This document shows, one piece after another, positions 36,660-48,434 of a stretch of DNA of 64,000 nucleotides (positions are counted from its first letter, which is position 1; each line of letters opens with the position of its first letter). Under the pieces are notes generated by a model, which was not told the origin of the DNA, did not search any database, and saw nothing but the letters and a program-made list of their open reading frames with translations. This DNA comes from Trichobilharzia szidati (lineage: Eukaryota; Platyhelminthes; Trematoda; Strigeidida; Schistosomatidae). The DNA lies in the NCBI GenBank assembly GCA_944472155.2, contig OX235277.1:17556804-17620803 (forward strand), read 5' to 3'. The position numbers were made by a program, and so were the translations under genes.

Positions 36660-38120
36660 AAACATCATAATTAAATATTACTGTACAACACTGTGTGATT
36701 ATTCAAAATAAAATCTTATCCATAATGGACTTATGCTCTACCACAGTGCCCAAGCTTTATACTCATATCAATCAAACATCTTTCTGATTTATTGTATGTG
36801 AGCTCAATGTGTTCTCTTTGTTATTGCCTATCTAAGATGAATAGGAAAATGGCGTTTATGAAAAGGAATATACACAGCTAGGTAATGTCATGTGTCAGTT
36901 TCAGTCGCTATCTCTGTGAACATATTAAAAGAAATCGGTATGGGGTAAGACAAGTTTGAAACAGATTTTTTGGTTATCGTGACTTATATGTGGTGAATAT
37001 GCATTAGTAATTAAAAGTCTCATAACAAGCAGAGGAAGCAAGGTGATTCTGGAAGCACTTTTGAAAGAAACAACTACTGATCCTGAACTCGCTTGTTGGG
37101 AATGATCACGTTTTGTAGGGAATGATTTGTATCTTAAGATTTGCATCTTGAAATTCCAGGTGAGTGCTATCTTAAACATTCTTCTTTAGAATTTCTATTC
37201 AGTTCTACATGTGATGTTCAAATTTATGTGAGACTTTTTGTTTAAATTTTCTGATCTTTATCCATTGTAAATGTTGTACATGATCTTGTCAGAATGATGC
37301 TGTTCAATAAATTTCAAGTTGGCCGTAAATATCCTCACACAAATTGTCACCTGTTAAATTACAATTCAAATGGTGTTTAAAAGCTGTAACGCCAATGGCC
37401 TTGGCGTTTGATTGATCAAATTTGAGTATTTCATTTGCATCGACAAACTTCAACTGTTTTACTGTGAATTGTGGAGAACTTGCAACAATGTGCATGTCTG
37501 CAATCACTTCCTTCCGAGTTTGTGGCCAGCTGTCTGTCTAGCCAGCCATGGCGTCATCTTCATGCATTTCCTGTTCAAACTGAATGCTCAAGTGGTTATG
37601 GGTGTAATACGATAATGTCATGTGACTACTGCATCTTCGAAACATTGACGTGCGGTCCAGTTACTTGAACTCCGAGGTTCACACTTTTCTTGTGCTTGAA
37701 TACGACTGAAACACTCTGTTCGAAAGCGTTAACATAAATAATGTATTTCGAGAGTATTCGGATTAGCTGTTATTTATTCAATCAATTGTTGATTTTGCGG
37801 GTCTGGTGGGATTCCTTCATCGAAAGATTCTGTAATCAGTGCTATCCTGGCGAATATGTGTTCACTTGCTTGTCGCACTTGACTTGATTGGAAAGAAAGG
37901 AGTCATATAACAGTGCATAGCACTCGAACCACTTTCTGAGATCAACATTTCAACGAGAATATGTAATGTGTTACAAACTGTAAACTGTTTGTCAAGCAGG
38001 CATGACAACTTCTGATCAACACTAAGAATGAAGTATGAGACGTGGAGCGCAACAGCAAAGAATTGTTGCATGTCAATCTGTGCACAAATCCATGCTGTGA
38101 ATACGCGTAATTAAGGTGTA
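36660..38120. other. Unit copy 2, no gene recognised
   Basis: Counterpart of 5586-6304 plus 9883-10578. The 3.6 kb segment of copy 1 is absent here. Nothing coding was recognised. Confidence 0.45.
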
Positions 38121-38129
38121 TTATCGGTA

Positions 38130-38776
38130 TCGGATAATCTAGTAACTTAACGTTCTCTGAACAAACTGATTATGCCAGATGTGAAACACGATGTCTCCTA
38201 CGATGCATAACTCACAATTTCTTTTGTTGTGAAACTAGGGTTTTATTATACAAAGTATGTGTCCGACCTATTTTAGGATACTGCCTGTTTATCCTTAGAG
38301 GACTGAGACAAAATGACAAGCTTAAGTTAGCGGGAGTGCAAAGGGAATTTACCTTAAGAACTCTTGGTTTAAAAAGTGGTCTCGAATACTATGAGCATTG
38401 TGACAGACTAAGATTAGAACCACTCTGGAAAAGACGTCTTAAGCTAAACCTAAGTTTTTACTACAAGCTGACTAATCTGCTCGTGCACTCCTTCGAGCCA
38501 ATAACTAAAGCTACCGCTGTCATCAGTTACAATCTTAGAAATCATCACAACCTAGCTGCTATAGAGCATTGTCAAACTTACATGCGGTACAACTTCTTAA
38601 ATAAGTTTTCAATCATTTGGAATAGACTACCAGCTGATGTGCGCGATGCAAACACACTCGCAGTGTTTATCTCCTCAGTCACCAGACTGCTCAAAGATGA
38701 CAATTCACTTCTGCGTCTGACTCTTACACCCGCTTTTTCACCCTACATAGATATTTTAAGTTCATTAAACGTGTAA
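38130..38776 (+). pseudogene. 5'-truncated LINE, C-terminal end of the reverse transcriptase protein
   Basis: From about 38190 the sequence reads THNFFCCETRVLLYKVCVRPILGYC, then VQREFTLRTLGLKSG and YEHCDRLRLEPLWKRRLKLNL, with WNRLPADVRDANTLAVF before the stop at 38776. This order (VRPILEY, the IQR.FT.R segment, YE.RL..L.L..L..RR, and WN.LP..V near the end) is the usual C-terminus of CR1/Jockey-type LINE proteins, downstream of the reverse transcriptase core. The last 146 codons are open without interruption. The catalytic YADD region and everything upstream is missing, as expected for a 5'-truncated insertion. It lies in a 2.1 kb block absent from copy 1. Confidence 0.82.
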
Positions 38777-39644
38777 TTACAACAAATTACAATTATAAAT
38801 TTTTATATTATTGGAAGTACTTGATAGACATTTTTACACAGGACAATAATATTAGTTCACACAATATAAAAGTTTGCATAACAGGACTAGTTAGTTAGTG
38901 CACCAAAATAACCATAGTTACTAAACAGAATATAAATGTATATATACATATTAATCACTCCTTCAGGACTCCACTTGCTTTCTTTTGCGTTGCTGTTGTT
39001 TGTTTTCTTTTTTCTCTCATCACTTTAGCTTCCATTTGACTTTTTGAATGAGAATGAAGAATGTGAATATTTGACCATTTACAATGACAAATGATCTGCA
39101 AAACTTCATTGGTCCCACATCTTACGATTCCCTCGTGAATTACTCATTACCTTTCCCCACAACGCGACCTGGATTACAGTTGTGAAATATACCAATAAAA
39201 AGTACTGATTTATAATACTTCACGATTGTAACTTACAACATAACTGATCGTGTCTGCAAAAGTAGCTTGCATTTCTTGAAAACACCCGTTTATAAGAAAA
39301 TGTAAACTGTCATTATTATTAGTCTACATTGAGCACAATTCACTTGTGATGTTACGATGAAAATGCTGACAGGACTATGCAAGTGTATCACTTACTTTAA
39401 ATTATAATCAAATTTGGATATAAATCAAGAATAAGACTCGATGCCGTACACACCAAAGTTATATGGGGGAATTACTTCAAGCTTTATTTTTTCCCAAGTA
39501 TTTGTAATCTATCCAAAATTTTGTTAATGCGAAGACAATATTTCTATATTTCTTGATGTGCTTCATTAAATGGCTAGTCATAATATTGTTCCCAAAAACC
39601 AAATTTAACCATAAACCAAATTTATGTAATTTAAATAATACTTA
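38777..39644. other. Remainder of copy 2-specific block, probably LINE 3' tail
   Basis: AT-rich sequence following the LINE stop codon. Bases 39200-39260 resemble 12330-12390 of the small copy 1-specific piece, so a dispersed repeat is present. No gene was recognised. Confidence 0.4.
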
Positions 39645-39880
39645 TATTTTTGATTGCACACTAGTCAGTAACTAGTGTAATGTGTCTAGTCCTATCTTCG
39701 GTGCAGACTGAATTCTATCAGTCATGTTTGCAATGTGGCCACCATGCTACGTGGCTCGCCATTACGGTGCACTGTGAATTGTTGGCACACATTGTAAACA
39801 TGACTGATAGAATTCAGTCTGCCCCGAAGATAGGACTAGACGCGTTACACTAGTTACTGACTAGTGTTCAATCAAAAATA
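39645..39880. repeat. Foldback with 93 bp arms next to a ribozyme SINE
   Basis: Bases 39645-39737 pair with 39788-39880, including the perfectly paired run of about 20 bases with 'gactgaattctatcagtcatg'. The loop is 50 bases. Eight or so mismatches are visible. It ends about ten bases before the SINE head at 39891. No transposase or coding sequence is present. Confidence 0.92.
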
Positions 39881-39890
39881 TCCTACAGGT

Positions 39891-40131
39891 CAGTCGCGAG
39901 CCTGAATAGCTCAGTGATAACGTCTCTGACTGCAGCACTGGGTGACGCGGGTTCGAATCTCAGAAGGGACATCAGTTTCTTCAAGGTTGCAGATACGCCT
40001 TGCTGATGAGTGCCAACTAGCACGAAACCTAGGTCCAAGGCTTCCTGCCGATTGCCTTCAACCATCTTATGCCAAATAATTCTTATCCATTCTTGTACAA
40101 CTGGTGTGTCCTACACAGGTAGGAAAAAAAT
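39891..40131 (+). mobile_element. tRNA-headed SINE carrying a hammerhead ribozyme (Sm-alpha-like)
   Basis: The head has an A box (TAGCTCAGTGATAACG, 39907-39922) and a B box (GGTTCGAATCT, 39950-39960) spaced as in a tRNA-type RNA polymerase III promoter. A hammerhead ribozyme follows at 39989-40048. The element ends in an A-rich tail near 40122-40131. The combination of an RNA polymerase III head and a hammerhead is known from the schistosome Sm-alpha SINE-like family. The tcctacaggt run at 39881 and tcctacacaggt at 40109 may mark its edges. It sits in the copy 2-only block. Confidence 0.85.
39989..40048 (+). ncRNA. Type I hammerhead self-cleaving ribozyme
   Basis: All core elements are present and in order. 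Stem I is GCCTTG (39997-40002) with CAAGGC (40036-40041). CTGATGA is at 40003-40009. Stem II is GTGC (40010-40013) with GCAC (40020-40023), with loop CAACTA. GAAA is at 40024-40027. A minimal stem III is formed by ACC with GGT closing a two-base TA loop, and the cleavage-site C is at 40035. Stem I continues beyond an internal loop (ATAC/TTC) with GCAG (39989-39992) and CTGC (40045-40048). The stem II loop and stem I internal loop are where tertiary contacts form in fast natural hammerheads. Open stem I and a tiny stem III are known in retroelement hammerheads, where dimers often act better than monomers. Confidence 0.85.
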
Positions 40132-40798
40132 TTATTTTATTAAATTACTATTATTAAATATTTTTTCTGATCGTATATGCAATTTATAATATTGATCATG
40201 CCTGTAAACTGGCGTCCCTCATTTTCAAAATGAGAAGATATTATTATTATTTGATGTTCGCACTGAAAACAAATAAGGCGACTTCCGTTGGGCAACCATT
40301 CAATTGGAGAGACAACACAAACTTATGGAAATACAGATCATGTAATTGTCTATAATGAATTGAAGTCACCTTCATTGAAATGAAGTCATACTAAACACAT
40401 CTAAAAAAGAGAACGTCATTTTCCTAATATAACTGTAGAGAATCGTCTGACAATGTGAGATTCTCTGCACACTAAATCCATCAGGTTTCCGTAACTTGGA
40501 ATCTTTTTCGAAAACTGTTAACCGCAAATTGTTTGACTGTACAGTCAAGCCATTTTGTTGTTTTTATGGGTAAATCAGTTTCATATGACGAATAACATTC
40601 TTCACAACACTACTAATCGATGAATATAATTGTCACAAATGGATGTATCAGTGACCTAATGGAAAGTCCCTCAGTTTTTTTCAGCACTTCCACGTTCCTT
40701 ATCATTTCTTTCACTCATTCATCTTCCACGTCATCACCCTTCATCCTTTTCTCAGAAAATAGGTGAATATGAAGACCTGTGTCTTGTCACACAACTTT

Positions 40799-40926
40799 CG
40801 CTTACCTTACATGTTGATCTTAGCGTTCTTTGGATTTCAATCTTGTTACCATGACATTAGAGGAGAGTGACTCAAACCGTGTTGCAGCCTTACATTCTGT
40901 TGCTGTCAAGAATCATGGTAGACACA
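40799..40926. repeat. Left member of inverted repeat pair around a 3 kb segment
   Basis: Reverse complement of 43977-44090 with about 80-85% identity by eye and one 14-base gap. The pair encloses a segment with a partial unit copy and a reversed LINE fragment. Each member contains one version of the 51-base micro-exon. Confidence 0.85.
40806..40856 (-). pseudogene. 51-base micro-exon, inverted copy with lost acceptor
   Basis: On the minus strand the segment reads CHGNKIEIQRTLRSTCK and is followed by the donor gtaagc, matching the plus-strand exon at 44033-44083. The acceptor AG has become AA (bases 40857-40858), so it probably cannot be spliced in. Four of the eight codon differences between the two copies are silent. 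Confidence 0.45.
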
Positions 40927-40929
40927 ACC

Positions 40930-41600
40930 TGACAATTTCCTGAATATCAGCAAAGGAGAATTTGTGGAAATTAAACAATACGTTCATGGGATACAAGTGT
41001 AGGACACAACATAACGACTTAATTTTCATGATCCAGATGAACAGCTGTGAAAAGGATAGAAACAGACAGAACGAAATCGCGTGAGAAATACACAATTGAC
41101 TGACAGTTACTAATTTCAAAGTAAACGACACTGATTGATATATGATCGAAGTAACACTCATCGCAGCAGCATTATTTATTTTCAGTCTGTTACATTTGTT
41201 GTCTATCGGGAATGTGCAGATATCATATAAAATACGTCGTATTCACGAGTATGAGTGCACGCCTTCTGCAACAGCAAAAGTAAGGAGATCATGTTGTGCA
41301 CAGTGTCATTCTGGAATTTGCAGTTGAGTGTCTATCTGAAATAGCCACTTCATGTTCCGTATTTACGATCGAAAGAAAATTCTAACTTGAGAGATGATAC
41401 TCAGGCGATTGGCCATATTTTATTGTGTAGATGTCATTTACACTGAGCACATCTGCAAGACACAATGCAGTCTGGTAGAAAGCATGAATCACATATGCCA
41501 TCTACCTCTGATCCGCTATGCAACTGTATCAGACTGGTCAACATTGAAATATCTACAGTTTGTCAAGATTCGTTTCTTTCATACGGCATTTGTTGATTGA
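40930..41600 (+). repeat. Diverged partial copy of the duplication unit
   Basis: Resembles 33650-34310 of copy 2 and 2500-3150 of copy 1, for example the runs around 'gtcgtattcacgag' and 'gtatttacgatcgaaag', but is clearly more diverged than copies 1 and 2 are from each other. It lies inside the 3.5 kb segment (40760-44262) found only in copy 2, so an older relative of the unit has been placed inside a younger one. Confidence 0.7.
41142..41279 (+). CDS. Candidate signal-peptide exon (partial gene)
   Basis: An ATG at 41142 opens 46 codons starting MIEVTLIAAALFIFSLLHLL, a good signal peptide, followed by SIGNVQISYKIRR and HEYECTPSATAK. It ends at a plausible donor (AAAA/gtaagg) with a length divisible by three. 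The homologous stretches in copies 1 and 2 lack the ATG and have a stop after about 14 codons, so only this copy could encode it. The next plus-strand exon candidate is at 44033-44083. Linking the two is speculative. Confidence 0.33.
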
Positions 41601-42329
41601 GTTTGTCATGCACATGCATTCACTTTCACATCTCGTTTCCTCTCAGAATCAGGTTCTTCATGGTTGTCATGGCTATCTAGAGAACTAAATGGTTATGCAG
41701 CTTGAATGATTTCAAGCACGTTTTCAGTTAGTCTCAACTTAATGTAGCGTGTACGACTGCTGTCTAGCAGTCTATCTTGCTGGACCTGAGCTTTAGCCAC
41801 AGTAACTGCTCGCCTTCTAGTCTGGCTCACCTCACCTGCTGCTCAGGGTTCTCTTAACACTTCCCCAAACAGTGAGAGAGCGAATTCAAAAATGTAGGCC
41901 ATAAAAGAATGCATTTATTACCGATGGCATGAGGAAGATGCATGGAAGGCCAAATAGACGTCGACGCAGCAGCTGGCCTCTTCCCCTTGAAAAACTCAAC
42001 TACTTGCAGTATCATCCAGTAGACACAGATAGAAAATTGACCGCTGATAGCTAAACGGCACAGAATCAGTTGAATCGATGAATCATTTCGGTGCTTTGTA
42101 ACCAGTCAATGGCTCTATCTTGAATGGACTCAAAAGAAATTCCTAATATTGGAATAGAAGGTTATTGTAAGTAATCCACTGCTAGGAATGAGAATTGATG
42201 AAAAGGTGAACGGTGAGGACCAATTGAAAATGGAGAAGACGAATGTTTGAGTTATTATGCATAGGTCATTGAAAAAAGATAAAAATTGAAAAATTATTCA
42301 ATATATTGGAAAATATAATAGAGACGTAC
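41601..42329. other. Insert sequence without recognised gene
   Basis: Between the partial unit copy and the reversed LINE piece. I recognise nothing in either strand. Confidence 0.4.
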
Positions 42330-42980
42330 GGAGGACAGCAAACTTACTGCGAATTGTGGAAGCAATTTCAATCATGACCTAGTTACAAGATCTTCCCTGA
42401 GAAGATAGTCTCATAATTGATCTTTGACAATTTACTCCATGACTCGTGAGATAACTGAGGTTTTTTAATGGTTCTGTATTTGAGTGTTTGCCTTATCACC
42501 AGATTTGTAGTGTGAGATTATAAAGCTAGTTTTCCGCTCATTAGGGCAAGTGCTAGTGTTCGCAGATATTAAGTAGAATTACAGAAGTAATAAGGGAATG
42601 CCCCACCCACCATTTTTAAAAGTATTGAACCAAGGCCATCCGGTCTTGTGTTGGTAGAAGGTCTAAGGCTTTTTGCTGCTCGTCCTATTAATTGACCAGT
42701 GAACACAATGCTCCTGAGAGAGGAGCCAATAAGTGGTGCAGTTTCATAAGTGTTGTGCTTTCACAAGCTAAAGTTCGCAAACCACTCGCTGAGAGACTCA
42801 CAGATGGTGGAAGTCTCATTGTAGATTACTTTGTCGTGAAGTAAACAGGGGATGTCCCTCGTCGACCGCATTCGTTTTTAAGAGGTGTTATTAGATTATA
42901 TAAAATTTGGGGTACTTTCAGGTGCTCTTAATTCTTCATCAAGGTCCTTTTAAAATTCAAATCTAAAGACCACATGTTTG
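42330..42980 (-). pseudogene. LINE reverse transcriptase N-terminal fragment, reversed
   Basis: On the minus strand, with stops and frame changes, the sequence shows AAKSLRPS then TRPDGLGSILLK (about 42670-42620), PYYFCNST, then YKSGDKAN near 42500 and TSVISRVMEKIVKDQL further down. This follows the first part of a CR1/Jockey-type reverse transcriptase: L.PS...GPDG.PS.LLK, then YK.GDK...NYRPIS and TSV..K..E.IV. The catalytic segment is not present. It is decayed and lies within the 3.5 kb copy 2-specific segment. Confidence 0.65.
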
Positions 42981-43976
42981 CATCTTCGAATGCATGAGAT
43001 GCGAATGAGGCGTAGACGTTTCAATAAATACACTAAGTAATTACGAGTGAGTGATGGTCGTCTCATGAAAACATATCAAAGAAAGGTACTAACGTTAACA
43101 GAAATTCAGAGACTATGTAGTATTATAGTTTGGCATACTAAAATCCCTACAATTCAGTAGTGAAGTAGTAGTGCTTACGCAACACAGTGTTGATGTTTGC
43201 ATCTTGTCCATTCCAGATAGCATATGCTCATTCATTTTGTTTATTGCTAGTCATTTGTTCAAATGCGCATGGATATGCGTCACTATTTCACTCATGTTTA
43301 CAAAGTAGTCTAGATAAATTGGTTTGTACGCAACTGTGTCCTTATTTGGTGGTGCTCATGAATTCCTTCGCACTTTTGATAAAATTTCAATGTGCCACGT
43401 ACTTCTCCACTCCAAAACTACATACGTATTTTACTAAAATATTCTTTTTTACAGAATGCTTATATATGCATGTATTTGTGCGAATGTGATATAGGTCGTG
43501 TATCTGTATGACAAAATGACAAAAGTACAAAATTATGAATCTTTATGTTTTAAACTAACTATTTTCTATGGGCCTTACCTATGTTGGAAGCAGTACACTC
43601 CGAACTTCACCTCGTCAATTTGCGTAGCCATCAATGAGCGTATAACTGCCGAAATGTTTGACTTGATGCCAACAACCGAACCCAGTAAACAAATACCCAA
43701 TACCTATTGAATCTTCAAGGGATAAAATAGTCACGCATATTCTCATTTAGACTGAAGAGGCTTTTGAAATGCCAGTCAGCAAGTATGTGTTGTTTTCATG
43801 AGACGAGAAGTCATCATGAGTGCAAGGAATGTCTGTGCCGTGAGAAGACTGTTCAGACTGCAGAGGAAATGAGATGTTATGGTATGGAGGTGTTGGGAAT
43901 CAGCGAGAATACACAGAATGTGAGTGAACTCTAATCCACTCGTATCCTCATCATCACAACTTCAACGAAAATGGGG
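42981..43976. other. Insert sequence without recognised gene
   Basis: An AT-rich open frame at 43187-43489 (100 codons) is Cys- and Phe-rich but has no recognised motif or splice context. I do not call it a gene. Confidence 0.35.
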
Positions 43977-44090
43977 CTGTGTCCACCATGATTCTTGTCA
44001 GCAACAACACAATTTGAGTCACTTTCCTTTAGTGTCATGGCAACAAGATTAAAATTCAAAGGACGCTGAAATCAACATATGAGGTAAGCA
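43977..44090. repeat. Right member of inverted repeat pair around a 3 kb segment
   Basis: Reverse complement of 40799-40926. Shared runs include CACCATGATTCTTGTCAGCAA and TGTCATGGCAACAAGATT, each with a few changes. The repeat members are too long and diverged to be simple transposon termini, and no transposase is seen. Confidence 0.85.
44033..44083 (+). CDS. Candidate 51-base micro-exon (partial gene)
   Basis: The acceptor cactttcctttag precedes and the donor GAG/gtaagc follows exactly 17 codons reading CHGNKIKIQRTLKSTYE. An inverted copy at 40806-40856 keeps the frame and donor. Of eight codon differences, GGC/GGT, ATT/ATC, AGG/AGA and CTG/CTA are silent, and two of the rest are Lys-Glu or Lys-Arg. 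This hints at past selection on the protein. Symmetric micro-exons are a hallmark of schistosome micro-exon genes. No complete gene could be assembled around it. Confidence 0.45.
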
Positions 44091-44261
44091 GAAAATGTAG
44101 GACAAGATGTACATCTCCAAAGACTCCTCATCTCATCCTACAGAGGCTTAGGATTATCATGAGGTATACTTACTACATAAATGAGCGTCGCAACGGTTTT
44201 TGAACTGATGCACGAGCAATTTCATTGCTATATATCTGCTCTCTTTTCTTCAGGAAATCTA

Positions 44262-46444
44262 CGATATCTAGTTAATAGTCAAATTTAATTTTTTCAGAAG
44301 CCGATTCTGATACAAAAAATGATAACTGAAGAACAGTTTTCACATGCGTTACAACAGGCTGCCACCCACAGTTTGACGTTTTCTCAAGTTAGGGAGGAAT
44401 TTGTGATACACAAGCTTGTAAACAATTTAAATACTCACAAGGGTAGATTATATCATTAAAGGTGATATCTCAATCGATATGAAGCGACTTCTCAGGATCA
44501 TTCCACATAACTTTACTAATGATTGTTCCGCTGCTCACTTCATTCTGCTGAATGGAACACAATTAATTTGCTGTAATATTAACTTTATCTATATTTTATG
44601 CGAAATTGTATTTCGTATTACTTTATAATAAGGTAGTTATACACATGCATATAGGTATAAAGATAATACTTCTAAGAACGTCCTGAGGTGTAGAGGAATC
44701 TTGGGACCGAGTGAGGAGCACTTGCCATAAAAGCCATTATTGAGCAGAATACTGTTTGTTCGGGACGTGGTCAAAGCAATGCGCTGCTACAATCACAGTT
44801 GCTGCCAATAATCTCAGATATTGACATGCTGATCAGCAGATTGGTTGGTGGTCACCTATGTGAATAGCTGCAATCTGTGGGTCAGCAACATACATTTTCG
44901 ACAGAGCAAGAATTGAACGTGATTCTTGCTCCTTGACAGAAAAATAAGTTATCATTTTATGGATTTAAATTCTTTAAAATAATGCTTTTGCTTCTGATGT
45001 CGACTAGCCTACTCAGCTTCTTGTCAAGATGCTACCCAATGAGGTCAACCAGGGTCATCTTACAGGTCAGCATGTCCTTTAGATTCTAATCTTCCTTATC
45101 GAACTAACACTTTTATACTTCACGATCATTTCCTAAGACCAATATAGTCGGCATTATACATTGCAAATGTATACTGTCATTCCAATGACTCTATAGCTCC
45201 TCACATATATATTTTGTAAATGTCATATCAATGATGTACTATCTCTTATTGCATTTTATACCATTTTGCAGTTTCCCGTAACGTTCTTCTCTTCCTGAAA
45301 TAACTTTTATTTACGTGGGCACATAGGACCTACTCAAATTTATGCTGTTCATTGGTCGACCACCTGCGGGAGACGGAACGAAGTAACATATTTGATCGTG
45401 CCTGTGAAATGGCATGCATTTCAATTAAACTTTCCCTCTTCTATACGCAATAAATTATTATTACTAATCCCAAAAGGTTTGAATTCAGCACTGGATCACT
45501 CTCCATACTTATTGGTTTAATGTGTAAGTAAGTAGTCTGAAAAAGAGAAGATATCCCCAAAAATGTTTTTCACCTAATTTATGTTTGTCGGAGTCTGACT
45601 ATTTGAAGGTTATAAAAAGTGAGAAAGCATGTGTGTCTTCTAACTGCCCATAGCCTGCTGCATGATCTAATCCGTCATGTTCAGGTGGATGATAAATGAT
45701 GGTAAACAGGCTTATCATAATTACGTTTGTCAGACAACTTCTTCTGAAGAAATTCGCTAGGGAGATGAACGTTTGATACTCCCCTGAGTTCATGTCACTC
45801 CTGTGTTTGAAGTTCTCATGCAATTCATTAATTTCATTCGTCTATAAATTACCGTATTTTATCAAACGTGTAGCCAATATCCCTGTTTCTGTGAGCTTGT
45901 TACTTTGCCATGCATCCGCGTTTCTCGTAAACCACGTTTTGTTTGGAGTTCCATCCATTCCGATACCTCCCGCCTCCAGCAGTAAGCAAGGTTAAGATGG
46001 AATTTCAGGTGCAGGCATAGCAGCCTCAACACGTAAAATGTCATCATTTTTCCAACCAGAACTCAAAGGAAAATACAGTAAAATTAAAATATTACATATT
46101 TGCCATTTGACATGTGGGAGCGTTCATGATATTTTGCCAGGTGCTTCTATAGATTTCTGAAGATCTAGAATACCCATTGGATGTTAATTAAATAATTTGT
46201 AGTGAAAGTTTAACGACTTCATGTATAACTTCATTGACACATTTTATTGCCAGAAACCCACAAGACATCTGCATATGATCACTAATCACTTAAAATTTTT
46301 TCAATTTGTAGATAGAAATAAAAGTAGGGGTTGAAAAAGTGAATTCAAAGAATTAATTTCACATTACATTAATTCAGATTCAGACGTCCACAGTAAACTA
46401 GTCACCATGCAGATCTTCTTGTGACGTTATATGGAGACTTCAAT
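44262..46444. other. Unit copy 2, no gene recognised
   Basis: Counterpart of about 11105-13510 without the 150-base piece near 12225. No coding region is conserved between the two copies here. Confidence 0.45.
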
Positions 46445-47325
46445 CATTAAATCCTTGAATTCAAACACACATGATAGTCATCAGTTATTTAGCTGTCATT
46501 TCACTGCTTCTCAACGAATGATGGCTTAAATTCCTGTATCTGCTTCTCACAGTCCACTACTTGGAGCAACATTCAAGGTTTGGCGTAATCTTCAGTTCGA
46601 GGTCTTGCACACTGCTGTTTCCAATCAGCTGTCCGAACGCGTCCTCCTCACTCCTCTTCACTGGATGTAGGTTGATTTTTGGCGCATAACACTGCGTGTA
46701 GTAGTTACTTTCATCCATTCTGAGTCAAATCTTGCTGTCATGATCCTGGATAACGTTGTGACCATAATTCAGCAGATCTGATCATGGTCGTCATCAGATT
46801 GACCATAGTAGATTTTCTAACTTCCAGATAAAATTTTCAAGATTTCACCTGCAATTCATCAGCTCTCACAGATATTTAATACTTCTGTATTATGCCTAGT
46901 GATTTCTCCTGCAGTCCGAGCATCATTGGCGGTCTGGAACATGATGTGGGTTGTCCACGTCCCTACGCTTACTTTCGTTTTCATCGAGGAATTGACATTG
47001 ACTGATAGTCTTCCTGATGTCTTTCACTCAATGACGTCTTCAGTCCTGTAAATGAGAAGTCTTTCTGAATCGACTGCGGTGTAAATTTATGTCTACTGTT
47101 GTTTAAAATTGAAGCAGAGATTGGCTCGCAGCCAAAATGTTTGTTTCCTCTTGTGTTCACAAATGTATTCAGGTGAATTTCAGTAATGTACTTATTGTCT
47201 AGGTGGTACTCAATATAGATGTTGTGACTTTTGAGACCTTTCAGTGAAATTCGTGAAAACCAAAGCAATCGGTATATACATATATATATATACAGAGGGA
47301 TTCTTAAATTCTCGTCGGATGACAG
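46445..47325. other. 0.9 kb segment present only in copy 2
   Basis: Copy 1 runs straight from 'gagacttca' to 'gcatcttaggtttcatg' near 13505-13520. The segment includes a TA microsatellite at about 47272-47292 and a minus-strand open frame of 119 codons (46981-47340) with no recognised domain. Its origin is unknown. Confidence 0.6.
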
Positions 47326-48434
47326 TATCTTAGGTTTCATGTTTATTGAGATGAGAACTCCAAAGATAGGTGGATATCACTGCATGTTAAGTAGTCACAT
47401 TCTGCCGATCTCATTGTTTGAAGTTGCTCTTCGGGTGCACTGACGGAATGTTGTATGATAATCCATGAGATGGAAGAAAGTTAGACTCGCTTAAACCCAA
47501 TGTTTGCTTATAGTCATAACACTGGATATATTTGCTCATTATACAGTTAACTACTTACAACAACATAAGTAGCATATAATTCAATGAAAACTAAACACGT
47601 AGATCAGCGAAAAGTCTCTTTTCGGCATATAATCCATTCTAAGTAAATCACTAACCTGTGTTTAATATACATACAAGTTGCCTAGGCGATACACTTGTTC
47701 GTACTCCTTACTTGGCTATTAATGAAACCGTATTCATCAATCGCTGCATTTTACTGATACGATTAGTTTCAGTTATTAAAGTAAATCATTTCGGCAGAAG
47801 TATTAAACATGAGCACTGTGGTAGAGTATAACTTAATCATAACAAAGGCTTAGAATACTGTAATATTGATGACTTTCAGCCATAATGGTCACATACTGGA
47901 GAAAGACAAGGCAGTTTTACTGGAATATATTTCTTTGCACAGGAATGTAGAGCACGTGGATGTAAATCGTCGGACGTTGTTGACTAGAATTTTGAAATAA
48001 AATATATTCTGATAACTTCAGTTACGGCGAATAGTAACAGTTTATATCAACAGCGAAATGATTTCCTTTTAGTCTCTGAAAAACTACCGATTTGGAGGAA
48101 AGATTTTCTCACGTAATCCTCGAAATTCGATCATCCAGGGTTGTGAAAAGAAGAAGCAGTGACAATTAAGATGCACATATACAGATAGCAGTATTCATAT
48201 TAGTTCTCAATCCAATCTTGTGAATATGCCTAATGTCACGTAAACATGTGTTGCCACGTTGGAATGTTCAACATTAGTTTGTAGATCGTTGATTTCATCG
48301 TAAATTCAGGCAGGTGAAATTGAGCAAACAAACCAGTCCATGTTTGAGTTCTACCTGTCACCAAGGCAAAATGTAATTTTCCACACTAATTTCAAATTGT
48401 CATATAATACGAAATGTCTGCATTTATTTTGTAG
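47326..48434. other. Unit copy 2, no gene recognised
   Basis: Counterpart of about 13521-14623. Nothing recognisable. Confidence 0.4.

Noticed and set aside
38996..39010. Start of a gene after the LINE
   Set aside because: No open frame of note; the region is AT-rich tail sequence.
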